This document shows positions 14,505 through 23,211 of a stretch of DNA of 57,515 nucleotides, piece by piece. The notes beneath the pieces were generated by a model. That model was not told where the DNA came from, ran no database searches, and saw nothing but the letters and a program-made list of their open reading frames with translations. The translations under genes and the position numbers were made by a program. Position 1 is the stretch's first letter. Every line of letters starts with the position of its first letter. Source of the stretch: Sharpea porci (GTDB lineage Bacteria; Bacillota_I; Bacilli_A; Erysipelotrichales; Coprobacillaceae); the NCBI RefSeq assembly GCF_009695655.1, contig NZ_VUNM01000012.1, forward strand, positions 1 to 57,515, given 5' to 3'.

Positions 14505-15813
14505 GTAATGATGTATATTTTGTCAAAAAGAGAGCAACAAACATTGTGAGAAATTCTGTTACACAGATGCCATTAATGCCAAAAAGACGAGGAAGCAGAA
14601 TTAAGAAGAAAAGTAGTAATGCAAACAATCTAAGACATGTTAGCATGCCAGCTAAATGCCCTTTACCATAAGTTATCAAGCGAATAGCTGAAAAGATATT
14701 GATGCCACTAAATAGAAAAACTAGACCATAAATACGCATACCTTTAACGCCAAGAGTATAGACAGGTGTTGCTTGATTGACAAAGCATCTTACGCCAATA
14801 GGAGCAAGGCTAAAACAAAGTCCATAAATGACTATTGGAGCAATCAGGAAGAAGCAATGGGCATAATGTTCAAGATGCTCGCAGATCTTGAGCTTGTGGT
14901 CGCCATAAGCATAGCTTAAAGGTGTCGCAAGACCCATTGAAAATCCAAAATAGATACCAATAAAAATGAATTGTAAGTACATAATAATACTGAGTGCAGC
15001 AACACCATCTTCTTGTGCAAATGTCAAAATAGAGCGATTAAAGACAATTGTAGTGATTGCGATTGCTAATTGATCGACAAATTCAGATAAGCCATTTGTC
15101 ATACAACGCACAATCGTATGCATTGAGATCTCTTCAAAATGGAGAGAAAGGTAATGATGGTATTTGATAAAGTAGATGATTCCCATCGTAAATGAAGTCA
15201 TTAAGCCAAGGATGGTCGCAAGCGCAGCTCCAGTAATGCCTAAATGCATGTTCTTGATAAAAATATAATCAAGAATAATATTGATAATCCCACCGGTTAA
15301 GGCACTTATTAAGGAATAAGTTGGGGAACCATCGACACGAATAAAATATGTCAATAATTCTTTGCCTATCACAACAGGTGTACCTAGTAACCAGAATAAG
15401 GCATAAATTCTGCAATCATTCTGTGTTTGCGACGTTGCACCTAATAGCAACAAAAGCTTCTTAAGAAAAAGAATGATCATTAATGCAATACCTATTCCTA
15501 AAGTCATAGATGCTATTATACTAGCGATAAAAGTTTGATTGGCCTTCTTATAACGCTTGCCACCAATATGCATTGCTGTTAGTGAACTGCCACCGGTCGC
15601 AAAAAGCAAAGCAATTGCGGTAAGGATGTTGACGATGGGATAAACAATATTGATAGAAGCTAGCGCATTTGAAGAAACAAAACTAGCGACGAAGATGCCA
15701 TCAATAATCGTATAGACGGTATTGAAAAGAGATGTGAGATAGGTTGGAATAATAAAATGAAGTATTTTAGAAAAACGTATTTCATGATCATTTTGAAAAA
15801 TCAAATTCTGCAT
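14494..15813 (-). CDS. MATE-family multidrug efflux transporter
   Basis: A 439-residue polytopic membrane protein with about 12 helices in two halves, typical of MATE exporters that expel drugs or toxic organics against sodium or protons. The start region RFSKILHFIIPTYLTSLFNTVYTIIDGIFVASFVS matches the first two helices of the family, and GGSSLTAMHIGGKRYKKA is the usual first cytoplasmic loop. TACCTCC (plus-strand reading) gives a perfect GGAGG for the minus-strand ATG. Its promoter is the MerR-type element at 15836-15866, so it is probably induced by ligands of the divergent MerR regulator. Confidence 0.9.
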   Translation of the reverse strand: MQNLIFQNDHEIRFSKILHFIIPTYLTSLFNTVYTIIDGIFVASFVSSNALASINIVYPIVNILTAIALLFATGGSSLTAMHIGGKRYKKANQTFIASIIASMTLGIGIALMIILFLKKLLLLLGATSQTQNDCRIYALFWLLGTPVVIGKELLTYFIRVDGSPTYSLISALTGGIINIILDYIFIKNMHLGITGAALATILGLMTSFTMGIIYFIKYHHYLSLHFEEISMHTIVRCMTNGLSEFVDQLAIAITTIVFNRSILTFAQEDGVAALSIIMYLQFIFIGIYFGFSMGLATPLSYAYGDHKLKICEHLEHYAHCFFLIAPIVIYGLCFSLAPIGVRCFVNQATPVYTLGVKGMRIYGLVFLFSGINIFSAIRLITYGKGHLAGMLTCLRLFALLLFFLILLPRLFGINGICVTEFLTMFVALFLTKYTSLQKS

Positions 15814-15835
15814 GTTCTTTTACCTCCTTGTAAGC

Positions 15836-15866
15836 ATCATAAAGCTTCAAGTTACTTGAAGGTCAA
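15836..15866 (-). promoter_or_regulatory. MerR-type promoter with central dyad, driving the MATE gene
   Basis: On the minus strand the -35 is TTGACC (15861-15866) and the -10 is TATGAT (15836-15841). They are separated by exactly 19 bp, the overlong spacer that MerR-family activators need. The dyad CTTCAAG-tta-CTTGAAG (15845-15861) fills that spacer. This is a near-textbook operator for the regulator encoded divergently at 15900. Confidence 0.85.
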
Positions 15867-15899
15867 TAAAGAAAATGATAGTGTAGAGAAGGGACATTT

Positions 15900-16658
15900 A
15901 TGAGTAAACACTTTCAAATAGGCGAGATTGCCCAATTCTTTCAAATTCCAGCTTCAACGCTTCGTTATTGGGAAGAAAAGGGAATTCTCAAGCCTAATCA
16001 AGATCAAAATAATCATTATCGTTCATATTGTATAGAAGATTTTATGACCATCTCAGATATTATTTTCTATAAGAATCTTGGATTACCTTTAAAACATATT
16101 AAAGAAATGGAAGAAACAAGTGTTGATGAACATGCACTTCTTTTTGAAGATTTAATGACTTCGCTTAAAAATGAGCAAGCTGTACTTGAACAGCGCATGC
16201 AGAAATTAAGGCATCATATGCAGGCGATAGATATGCTTCATGAGCTTCAACAACATCCCTATCAAATCACAAATATCGATACAGATTGCATTGTTTCCTT
16301 TGAATTTCTTGAAGCAGATAAATTATATCAGTATATTAATAATCCCTATCTTTATTCACGGGTGCAATATAGTCATCATCTCTCTCAAGAACAGCGTGGT
16401 CTTACCATTGATAAAAATGACGCAGATCAATATAGTGAAGAAGAGATTATTTGGAAAAAGCAGGGAAAAAGATATATGACATTTCTCATGCGAGAAGAAA
16501 TATCTGAGGGATTTCCTAATGACTTAAAAGAACATCTCGCTGTCATAGAAAAACAATATCATACGGGAGCTGTCATTAGTCGCTTTCTCTTATGTGCAAA
16601 AGAAAATGGGAAGGTCTATGATTTTTATAAAACATTTGTGGAAATAAAGGAGAAATAA
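15900..16658 (+). CDS. MerR-family regulator with effector-binding C-terminal domain
   Basis: A 252-residue regulator. The N-terminal winged helix (IGEIAQFFQIPASTLRYWEEKGIL, then HYRSY) is canonical MerR. A coiled coil (about 75-115) follows, and the C-terminal 135 residues form an effector domain reminiscent of BmrR/GyrI-type drug-binding domains. There is no metal-binding cysteine pattern. It is transcribed away from the MATE pump, and the shared 86-bp gap holds a 19-bp-spacer MerR promoter, so it should twist that promoter open when bound to a drug-like ligand. The downstream ArsC-like gene begins one base after its stop. Confidence 0.88.
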   Translation: MSKHFQIGEIAQFFQIPASTLRYWEEKGILKPNQDQNNHYRSYCIEDFMTISDIIFYKNLGLPLKHIKEMEETSVDEHALLFEDLMTSLKNEQAVLEQRMQKLRHHMQAIDMLHELQQHPYQITNIDTDCIVSFEFLEADKLYQYINNPYLYSRVQYSHHLSQEQRGLTIDKNDADQYSEEEIIWKKQGKRYMTFLMREEISEGFPNDLKEHLAVIEKQYHTGAVISRFLLCAKENGKVYDFYKTFVEIKEK

Positions 16659-16659
16659 G

Positions 16660-17061
16660 ATGAATAAACCTAAAATTGCATTTATTTGCGTTCATAATTC
16701 ATGTCGTTCACAGATTGCTGAAGCATTGGGTAAATATTATGCCAGTGATGTCTTTGAAAGCTATTCAGCAGGCAGTGAAACAAAACCACAAATCAATCAA
16801 GATGCTGTCCGTCTTGTCAAAGAGCGTTATGGCATTGATATGAATAAGACACAGTATTCTAAACTGGTTCATGATATCCCTAATCCAGATATCGCCATAT
16901 CCATGGGCTGTAACGTTGGCTGTCCTTATATTGGAAGAGGCTTTGATGAAAACTGGGGACTTGATGATCCAACGGGGAAAAGTGATGAAGAGTTTTTCAA
17001 AATCATTGATGAGATAGAAAAGCACATTCTTCAATTAAAAGAACAACTTAAACAAGACTAA
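16660..17061 (+). CDS. ArsC-like low-molecular-weight phosphatase / arsenate reductase
   Basis: A 133-residue protein of the low-molecular-weight tyrosine phosphatase/arsenate reductase fold. The P-loop CVHNSCRS (C-x5-R) is near the N-terminus and DDPTGK carries the late aspartate. A further pair, MGCNVGCP, resembles the redox cysteines of thioredoxin-coupled ArsC but with shorter spacing. The gene is cotranscribed with the MerR regulator (GGAG overlapping its stop) and ends at a strong terminator. No arsenite pump gene is adjacent; the MATE pump is the nearest transporter. Arsenate reduction is likely but unproven, and protein phosphatase activity is the alternative. Confidence 0.8.
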   Translation: MNKPKIAFICVHNSCRSQIAEALGKYYASDVFESYSAGSETKPQINQDAVRLVKERYGIDMNKTQYSKLVHDIPNPDIAISMGCNVGCPYIGRGFDENWGLDDPTGKSDEEFFKIIDEIEKHILQLKEQLKQD

Positions 17062-17087
17062 CCGGAAAAATTCCGGTTTTCTTTTTA
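17060..17087 (+). terminator. Intrinsic terminator after the ArsC-like gene
   Basis: AACCGGAA (17060-17067) pairs with TTCCGGTT (17071-17078) around a 3-base loop, followed by a T-rich run. The first base lies within the stop codon. Confidence 0.92.
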
Positions 17088-17142
17088 CTTTAGGTAGTAA
17101 TCTTTGAAAAATTCGTATAGTCTTAGTCATAGAGGTGTTATC

Positions 17143-17814
17143 ATGAAAATACTAATTGTTGAAGATGATCAAACATTATTTCAATTACTAGCCAATGAAT
17201 TGAACCAATGGGGTTATGAGACAAAGGGCGTAGAGAACTTCAATGAAGTTTATGAAGAAGTGCTGCACTTTCAGCCAGAACTCATTCTGATGGATGTAAC
17301 ATTGCCTTATTATAATGGTTTCTATTGGACAGAGAAAATCAGACAACATTCGAAAGTCCCTATTATCTTTATTTCATCTCACAGTGAATCCATGAATATT
17401 GTCCAAGCGATGCAATATGGTGCAGATGATTATATTGTCAAGCCAATCGATATTGCTGTAACACGGGCGAAGATCCAGGCGGTCTTAAGACGTGCTTATG
17501 ATTATGTGGTTGAAAGTGACAAACTCACTTATAAGAATCTGTCTTTGAATTTGGCTGCCTGTAAGCTTGAAGGACAGGATATCAGCTTAGATTTAACACG
17601 CACGGAGCTGTTAATTCTTGAAAGTCTATTTATCGCTAAGGGAGATATTGCGAAAAGAGAAAGCATCATTGAACATTGCTGGCAAAGTGACCAGTTCATT
17701 GATGACAATACTCTTGCTGTTAATATGACCCGTTTGCGCAAGAAGCTTATGAAAGTAGGTTTGTCTGATTTCATTATGACGAAGAAAGGTGTGGGTTATT
17801 ATCTTCATGAATAG
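17143..17814 (+). CDS. BceR-like response regulator (OmpR family)
   Basis: A 223-residue response regulator. The receiver domain (1-115) has phosphoacceptor D51 in LILMDVTLP and K in VKPID. The C-terminal winged helix (125-223) is of the OmpR/PhoB type. ATG 17143 is used because AGAGGTG lies 8 bases upstream and the receiver begins directly with MKILIVEDD; a longer frame from 17104 lacks support. It overlaps the kinase gene and is followed by a matching ABC transporter, the standard BceRS-BceAB arrangement that detects and resists cell-wall-targeting peptides such as bacitracin. The probable binding box lies at 18701-18722. Confidence 0.92.
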   Translation: MKILIVEDDQTLFQLLANELNQWGYETKGVENFNEVYEEVLHFQPELILMDVTLPYYNGFYWTEKIRQHSKVPIIFISSHSESMNIVQAMQYGADDYIVKPIDIAVTRAKIQAVLRRAYDYVVESDKLTYKNLSLNLAACKLEGQDISLDLTRTELLILESLFIAKGDIAKRESIIEHCWQSDQFIDDNTLAVNMTRLRKKLMKVGLSDFIMTKKGVGYYLHE

Positions 17815-18718
17815 ATTAATAGGTTATTTGAAAAGCCAGTATCAGCTTTTTCTTTGTTTTGTTTTTGTCGCAGTGACAAATCTCTTGGTCTTTCTTGTTG
17901 CCAGTCTTTCTTTAGAATATTATGGGCTATTTATGGAAATTCTCATTTTTGGACTTGTTGTCTATCTTGTTGCAAGATTTCCATCTTATCAAAAAGAACG
18001 CACGCTAGCTGAACAGGTTGAAGAACTCAAAGAAGAAATCAAGAAGAATGAGAATGACTATATTGATAAAAGAAAAGAGCTTGAAGAATATTTTTTGCTC
18101 TGGACCCATCAGATTAAGACACCAATCACTGTCTCTAAGTTGCTTTTTAGAACCTATGAGAATGAACAAACAAAAGCCTTAGAAGAACAAATGTTCTATA
18201 TTGAAGAATATACAAATATGGCCATGAACTACATTAAGCTTATTGACCGTAATGCGGACATGGATATTACTTATGTGGATCTTGATGAAATCATTAAGCT
18301 TGTCTTGAAAAAATATGCCATGCTTTTTATTGACAAGAAGATTTCATTAAACTATGAACCTATTCATCAACAGGTTATTGCCGATAGTAAATGGCTCTCC
18401 ATCATCATAGAACAGCTCATTGCGAATGCTGTTAAATATACAAATGAAGGCTCCATCACTATTTCCTACGACAAAGAAACAAGACAGCTGTCTATCATTG
18501 ATACAGGTATTGGAATACGTGAAGAAGACATTCCTAAGATCTTTGATCGTGGCTATTCTGGATTTAATGGACGCCTGAATGAGAAGTCAAGTGGCTTAGG
18601 ACTCTATCTTGTCAAGAAGATTGCGGTATTGTTGAATATTGAGATTGATGTTGACTCAAAACTCAATGTAGGATCAACCTTTTCTTTAAAGTTTCCTGCC
18701 AATCTTACAAATTTGTAA
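17807..18718 (+). CDS. BceS-like intramembrane-sensing histidine kinase
   Basis: A 303-residue kinase with two membrane helices (about 15-35 and 38-60) joined by a loop of only a few residues and no extracellular sensor domain. In this family the partner ABC permease does the sensing. The phosphoacceptor is H101 in WTHQIKTPI. The ATPase boxes are N in IANAVKY, DTGIGI and SGLGLYLVKK. The ATG at 17807 overlaps the last codons of the response regulator; an upstream in-frame codon at 17789 is less typical. The last bases of the gene form half of a perfect palindrome fitting a BceR box. Confidence 0.92.
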   Translation: MNRLIGYLKSQYQLFLCFVFVAVTNLLVFLVASLSLEYYGLFMEILIFGLVVYLVARFPSYQKERTLAEQVEELKEEIKKNENDYIDKRKELEEYFLLWTHQIKTPITVSKLLFRTYENEQTKALEEQMFYIEEYTNMAMNYIKLIDRNADMDITYVDLDEIIKLVLKKYAMLFIDKKISLNYEPIHQQVIADSKWLSIIIEQLIANAVKYTNEGSITISYDKETRQLSIIDTGIGIREEDIPKIFDRGYSGFNGRLNEKSSGLGLYLVKKIAVLLNIEIDVDSKLNVGSTFSLKFPANLTNL

Positions 18719-18722
18719 GATT
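18701..18722. promoter_or_regulatory. BceR-type binding box upstream of the transporter genes
   Basis: A perfect 22-bp palindrome contains TTACA-AATT-TGTAA, an exact match to the published BceR-like consensus TNACA-N4-TGTAA. It overlaps the stop codon of the kinase gene and lies about 85 bases before the ATPase start. A plausible promoter follows (TTGTTA 18733-18738, 16-bp spacer, TACATT 18755-18760). Confidence 0.8.
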
Positions 18723-18805
18723 GAGCATGACATTGTTATTTTAAATAAATGCAGTACATTTTTATATCCGATACAATAAGCGTGTAAGAAACGGAGGAAG
18801 GTCTT

Positions 18806-19561
18806 ATGGCATTATTAGAACTCAAAAATGTAAGACGTATTTATAAGACAAAAAATGTTACAACAACAGCATTAAAAGAAATTAACTTTACGGCAGAAGC
18901 AGGTGAATTCATATCCATCATGGGCGAATCAGGAGCTGGCAAGACAACACTCTTGAATATCATTGCCACACTTGATAAGCCAACAGTTGGCTCAGTCATT
19001 CTTAATGGCAAAGATATCAGCAGTCTCAAAGATAATGAAATTTCCCAGTTTAGAAGAAATGAACTTGGCTTTGTCTTCCAGGATTTTAATCTTCTTGATC
19101 AGTTCTCTAACCGCGACAATATTTACTTACCACTTGTTTTATCTAATGAAAATGAAGCAGTGATGAAGACAAGACTGGATCAGTTGAAAGATCAACTAGG
19201 TATTGCAGAACTCCTTGATAAATATCCTTTTGAAATATCAGGAGGTCAGAAACAGCGTATTGCGATTGCTAGAGCAGTCATTACCAAGCCATCACTATTG
19301 TTGGCAGATGAACCAACAGGTGCATTGGATTCAGCTTCATCAGAAATGATTTTAAATCTCTTTACATCAATCAATGAGGCAGGCCAGACAGTCTTGATGG
19401 TCACACATTCCTTAAGAGCTGCAAGCTTCGCCAAAAGAGTACTCTTTATCAAGGATGGTATTGTCTATCATGAAATCTATCGTGGTGATCATGAAAGTCA
19501 GCAGGATTTCATGGAACGCATTAATCAGGCTCAAATTGTATTAAGCAGAGGTAAACATTAA
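18806..19561 (+). CDS. BceA-like ABC transporter ATPase
   Basis: A 251-residue ATPase of the MacB/BceA group. Walker A is GESGAGKT, the Q-loop FVFQDFNLLDQ, the signature ISGGQKQR and Walker B LLLADEPTGALD, where the ADEPTGALD form is diagnostic for this group. CGGAGGAAGG gives a strong ribosome site. It should power the FtsX-type permease encoded directly downstream (one-base overlap). Together they form the resistance and sensing complex for the kinase at 17807. The specific peptide antibiotic is unknown. Confidence 0.93.
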   Translation: MALLELKNVRRIYKTKNVTTTALKEINFTAEAGEFISIMGESGAGKTTLLNIIATLDKPTVGSVILNGKDISSLKDNEISQFRRNELGFVFQDFNLLDQFSNRDNIYLPLVLSNENEAVMKTRLDQLKDQLGIAELLDKYPFEISGGQKQRIAIARAVITKPSLLLADEPTGALDSASSEMILNLFTSINEAGQTVLMVTHSLRAASFAKRVLFIKDGIVYHEIYRGDHESQQDFMERINQAQIVLSRGKH

Positions 19562-21513
19562 TGAACTTTGCGATTGCGAAGAAGTTTGCGAAAAAGAATC
19601 TCAAGGCAAACCGTTCATTACTCATTCCTTTTGTGATTTCTAGTGGTATTATGTTGATGCTTTTTAATATCATGGCGAGCCTGCTTGATAATCAATATGT
19701 ACGTACTAGACATGAAATGTTATTAACGTTTATGATTCTAGGATTAGCAGTTATTGCGATATTAGCAGTGATCTTTGTGCTCTATTCAACAAATTTCTTA
19801 ATCAAAAGAAGAAATAAGGAATTTGCTCTCTATGGCATTCTTGGTTTGGAGAAGAAGCATATTAGAAAGATCATTTCTCTTGAATATCTTGTTCTCTTTG
19901 CACTTATTGGTTTGATGGCTGTTATTGGCGGCTATGTCTTTGGACAGCTGACATTCTTAGGTGTCAATAAGCTGATGAAGGATGTCTCTGGTGGACTCAT
20001 GGACTTCCCTTTCAGTCTCAAGGCTTTTGTTATGACGATGGTGGCACTTGTTGTGCTTTATATCATCACTGTGGCAAGAAGTACGGTTGGCATTTATCTT
20101 TCCACACCTGCTACTTTGCTTAGAAAAGGCCATAGTGGTGAAGGTGAACCAAAATCACGCTATCTGCTTATGATAATAGGATTCGCATCATTAGCTGCTG
20201 GCTATATCATGGCCCTGACAATTAAAGGTGTTCTTTCTGCATTATCTTATTTCTTTATTGCTGTCGGCTTGGTCATGCTTGGTACATATCTTCTCTCTAT
20301 TTCTTTTTCAATTATTGTCCTCAAGGCACTTAAGAAAAGAAAAAGCTATTATCAGCCTGTTCATTTTCTCAATGTCAGTGGCTTACTTTATCGTATGAAA
20401 AGCAATGCTGTTGCTTTGGCTAGTATTACTATCTTATCAACAGCAGTCATTGTCACGGTTTCAACAACAGCTGCCATCTATGGCAATATTCAGACTATGG
20501 CGACTAATGCCTATCCACGTGCCTATCAGGCGCGATATTATGGTAAAGTAAACAAGGAAAACTACAAGACTGTTGAAAAAAATATGGCTCAATATGTCTA
20601 TGATACAGCTAAAGATCCACAACATATCAAAAATGTATATAAAACCTTCAATATGTCCATCTATTGTCAGGAGAATGGCAACAAGTTCACTTCCTATAAA
20701 GAAGGAGCTAAACCATGTTATCTTGAAGTTACTGAACTTAACGGCTATAATCAGCTCTTTCATAAAAAGGTAACACTTCAAGACAACGAAGTCCTCATGA
20801 ATACCAATGTCAAAAAACAATTACCACAGACAATTGTCTTAAAAGACAAGACTTATAAAGTAAAGCCTGTCAGTGATAATTTGCTTGGTCAATATGGTGT
20901 TGATGCCTATGGTATAGTTGTGAAGGATGTTGATACCATGCTTACAATCAGCGATGATATTAAAATAAGACAAGGTGCTGACAAGATGGTTAATGCTAGA
21001 GTGGTGCCTGAAATGAACTGGGATCTTGAGGGAGAGAGTAATGAAGCCTTCTATACGAAACTAAAGAAAAATAATCATAACTTTTCTGTTTATACACGCC
21101 AGGAATATCTAAAGAGTGTTTATGAACTTAATGGGGGATTCCTTTTCCTCGGTATTATCATTGGCATTGTCTTCTTAACAGGTACTATCCTGATTACTTA
21201 CTATAAACAGATGAGTGAAGGCTATGAAGACCGTGATAAATATCAGGTCATGAAAAAAGTTGGCCTTTCTGATCGTTTGATCAAGAAAACAAGTGCCTCA
21301 CAGGTTGTCTGGATGTTCTTTGCCCCACTCATTGTTGCAAGCATACATTGTCTTGTGGCCTCAAAGATTATCTTTGAATTATTACAAATGTTTGCGATTA
21401 CACGCTATATGCAGTATGGTATTTATTTCATAGCTGTACTCTTGGTCTTTATGGCTGTCTATTTCATTATCTTCAAACTCACATCTAGAGCTTACTATCG
21501 TATTGTTCAGTAA
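19561..21513 (+). CDS. BceB-like ABC permease (FtsX family)
   Basis: A 650-residue permease with about ten membrane helices. Four N-terminal helix clusters are followed by a large extracellular domain of about 200 residues (about 310-520) and then three more helices. This is the BceB layout in which the outer domain recognises peptide antibiotics or lipid II complexes. KEFALYGILGLEKKHIRKII and DKYQVMKKVGLSDRLIKK are the paired coupling regions typical of FtsX domains. The start codon overlaps the ATPase stop (TAATG). The unit ends at a terminator just after the stop. Confidence 0.92.
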   Translation: MNFAIAKKFAKKNLKANRSLLIPFVISSGIMLMLFNIMASLLDNQYVRTRHEMLLTFMILGLAVIAILAVIFVLYSTNFLIKRRNKEFALYGILGLEKKHIRKIISLEYLVLFALIGLMAVIGGYVFGQLTFLGVNKLMKDVSGGLMDFPFSLKAFVMTMVALVVLYIITVARSTVGIYLSTPATLLRKGHSGEGEPKSRYLLMIIGFASLAAGYIMALTIKGVLSALSYFFIAVGLVMLGTYLLSISFSIIVLKALKKRKSYYQPVHFLNVSGLLYRMKSNAVALASITILSTAVIVTVSTTAAIYGNIQTMATNAYPRAYQARYYGKVNKENYKTVEKNMAQYVYDTAKDPQHIKNVYKTFNMSIYCQENGNKFTSYKEGAKPCYLEVTELNGYNQLFHKKVTLQDNEVLMNTNVKKQLPQTIVLKDKTYKVKPVSDNLLGQYGVDAYGIVVKDVDTMLTISDDIKIRQGADKMVNARVVPEMNWDLEGESNEAFYTKLKKNNHNFSVYTRQEYLKSVYELNGGFLFLGIIIGIVFLTGTILITYYKQMSEGYEDRDKYQVMKKVGLSDRLIKKTSASQVVWMFFAPLIVASIHCLVASKIIFELLQMFAITRYMQYGIYFIAVLLVFMAVYFIIFKLTSRAYYRIVQ

Positions 21514-21514
21514 G

Positions 21515-21541
21515 AAGCGTCTATTACAGGCGCTTTTTCTT
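21515..21541 (+). terminator. Intrinsic terminator after the BceAB unit
   Basis: AAGCG (21515-21519) pairs with CGCTT (21531-21535) with partial extension inside the loop, then TTTTCTTTT. The stem is short but well placed. Confidence 0.7.
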
Positions 21542-21552
21542 TTGATTTTTTG

Positions 21553-21581
21553 TTGATTATTGAAGCATTCTTGCGTAAGAT
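21553..21581 (+). promoter_or_regulatory. Promoter of the alanine symporter gene
   Basis: TTGATT (21553-21558), 17-bp spacer, TAAGAT (21576-21581), about 30 bases before the start codon. Confidence 0.5.
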
Positions 21582-21611
21582 GGACACAGTATGTGAAGGG
21601 AAGTCGAATTC

Positions 21612-23069
21612 ATGTTTCAAACAATCGAAAAATTATTGATTCAAATAGATCATTTTGTCTGGGGGATTCCTCTTATTGCCTTAATTCTTTGTGGTGGTAT
21701 CATGCTGACTGTAAGAATGGGCTTCTTGCAAATTCGGAAATTGCCACTCGCACTGAAGTGGATGGTGGCAAGTGAAGAGGATGGCGAAGGGGAAGTCAGC
21801 AGCTTTCAGGCTTTATGTACTGCCTTAAGTGCGACAATCGGTACAGGGAATATTGTTGGCGTGGCTACAGCTGTAACGACAGGTGGACCAGGGGCCATCT
21901 TTTGGCTCAATGTTGCTGCATTGTTTGGTATGGCAACAAAGTATTCTGAAGGCCTCTTAGCTATTAAATATCGTACCGTTGACAAGGACGGACATGCCCT
22001 CGGTGGGCCTTTCTATTATATTGAAAGAGGGATGGGGGCAAGATGGAAACCTCTCGCTAAGCTCTTTGCCTTCTTTGGTGTCTGTGTTGGGACATTTGGA
22101 ACAGGGACATTTACTCAGGTCAATGGTATCAGTAGTGCAGTCGCAAATTTCTTTGATCCAAAAAATAGTCATCTTGTCTCTATTCCTCATCTTGGCACAT
22201 ATAATCTTGTTGTCGTTATTTCTGCAATACTTCTTACAATATCAGCAGCGCTTGTGCTTTTGGGTGGACTTAAACGTATTGCTCAGGTAACCGAAGTCAT
22301 AGTGCCTTTCATGGCCGTTGCCTATATTGCCAGTGTCGTTGTGCTCATGGTCACAAATGCTTCAGCCATTCCTCAAGCTATCAAGATTATCATTGAAGGT
22401 GCCTTTAACCCACGTGCTGTTACAGGTGGCGCGATTGGCTCAATGATGATTGTTATGCAGACAGGGATTGCAAGAGGCGTATTTTCTAATGAAGCAGGAC
22501 TTGGCTCAGCACCCATTGCGGCGGCAGCTGCTAAAACGAAAGAACCTGTTCGTCAGGGCTTAGTTTCGATGACGGGAACATTTATTGATACTATCCTTAT
22601 TTGTACGATGACAGGCTTGAGTATTGTGATTACTGGAGCTTGGAAAATGCCAGGCTTAAAAGGTGTAACTGTGACATCCTATGCTTTTAGTCATGGTCTC
22701 CCATTCTCAAGTAACGTAGCTGCATTTATCTTGATGATGTGTCTGGTCTTCTTTGCCTTTACGACAATTCTAGGCTGGAATTATTATAGCGAAAGATGTC
22801 TTGAATACTTAACACCATCAAAGCAAGCCAACAAGATTTTTAAATATGTTTATATCTTTAATGTCTTTATTGGGTCATTTATTTCGTTGAGCACAGTATG
22901 GACAATCTCCGATATCTTTAATGGCTTGATGGCTATTCCTAATATGATCGCGATATTTGCCTTAAGTGGTGTTATTGTGGAAGAAACAAAGCGTTTCTTT
23001 AAAGAATCCCAAGAGTCACTTGAAATATCAGCACAACTTGATTCCTATTCGGACACATTGGAAAACTAA
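21612..23069 (+). CDS. Sodium/alanine (glycine) symporter, AGCS family
   Basis: A 485-residue transporter with about 11 membrane helices that imports alanine or glycine with sodium. The family signatures are clear: GTGNIVGVATAVTTGGPGAIFW near residues 78-100 and GVFSNEAGLGSAPIAAA in the second half. A monocistronic layout is suggested by its own promoter upstream and a strong terminator downstream. Length and helix pattern are normal, with nothing missing. The choice between alanine and glycine cannot be made from sequence. Confidence 0.93.
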   Translation: MFQTIEKLLIQIDHFVWGIPLIALILCGGIMLTVRMGFLQIRKLPLALKWMVASEEDGEGEVSSFQALCTALSATIGTGNIVGVATAVTTGGPGAIFWLNVAALFGMATKYSEGLLAIKYRTVDKDGHALGGPFYYIERGMGARWKPLAKLFAFFGVCVGTFGTGTFTQVNGISSAVANFFDPKNSHLVSIPHLGTYNLVVVISAILLTISAALVLLGGLKRIAQVTEVIVPFMAVAYIASVVVLMVTNASAIPQAIKIIIEGAFNPRAVTGGAIGSMMIVMQTGIARGVFSNEAGLGSAPIAAAAAKTKEPVRQGLVSMTGTFIDTILICTMTGLSIVITGAWKMPGLKGVTVTSYAFSHGLPFSSNVAAFILMMCLVFFAFTTILGWNYYSERCLEYLTPSKQANKIFKYVYIFNVFIGSFISLSTVWTISDIFNGLMAIPNMIAIFALSGVIVEETKRFFKESQESLEISAQLDSYSDTLEN

Positions 23070-23075
23070 GATGTT

Positions 23076-23099
23076 AAGGCAGAAAAATCTGCCTTTTTT
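23076..23099 (+). terminator. Intrinsic terminator after the symporter gene
   Basis: AAGGCAGA (23076-23083) pairs with TCTGCCTT (23088-23095) over a 4-base loop, then T run. Confidence 0.92.
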
Positions 23100-23146
23100 A
23101 ATGTCATGAAAAAGTAAAATATTCGTCTAAGATTCATGGATATTGT

Positions 23147-23175
23147 TTGACTTCAAGAAATGATATTGTTATTAT
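23147..23175 (+). promoter_or_regulatory. Promoter of the diguanylate cyclase gene
   Basis: TTGACT (23147-23152), 17-bp spacer, TATTAT (23170-23175), 36 bases before the ATG at 23212. The hexamers match well. Confidence 0.65.
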
Positions 23176-23211
23176 GTGACGGGAAAAAGACATCGGGAAG
23201 TCAGGATTAAT

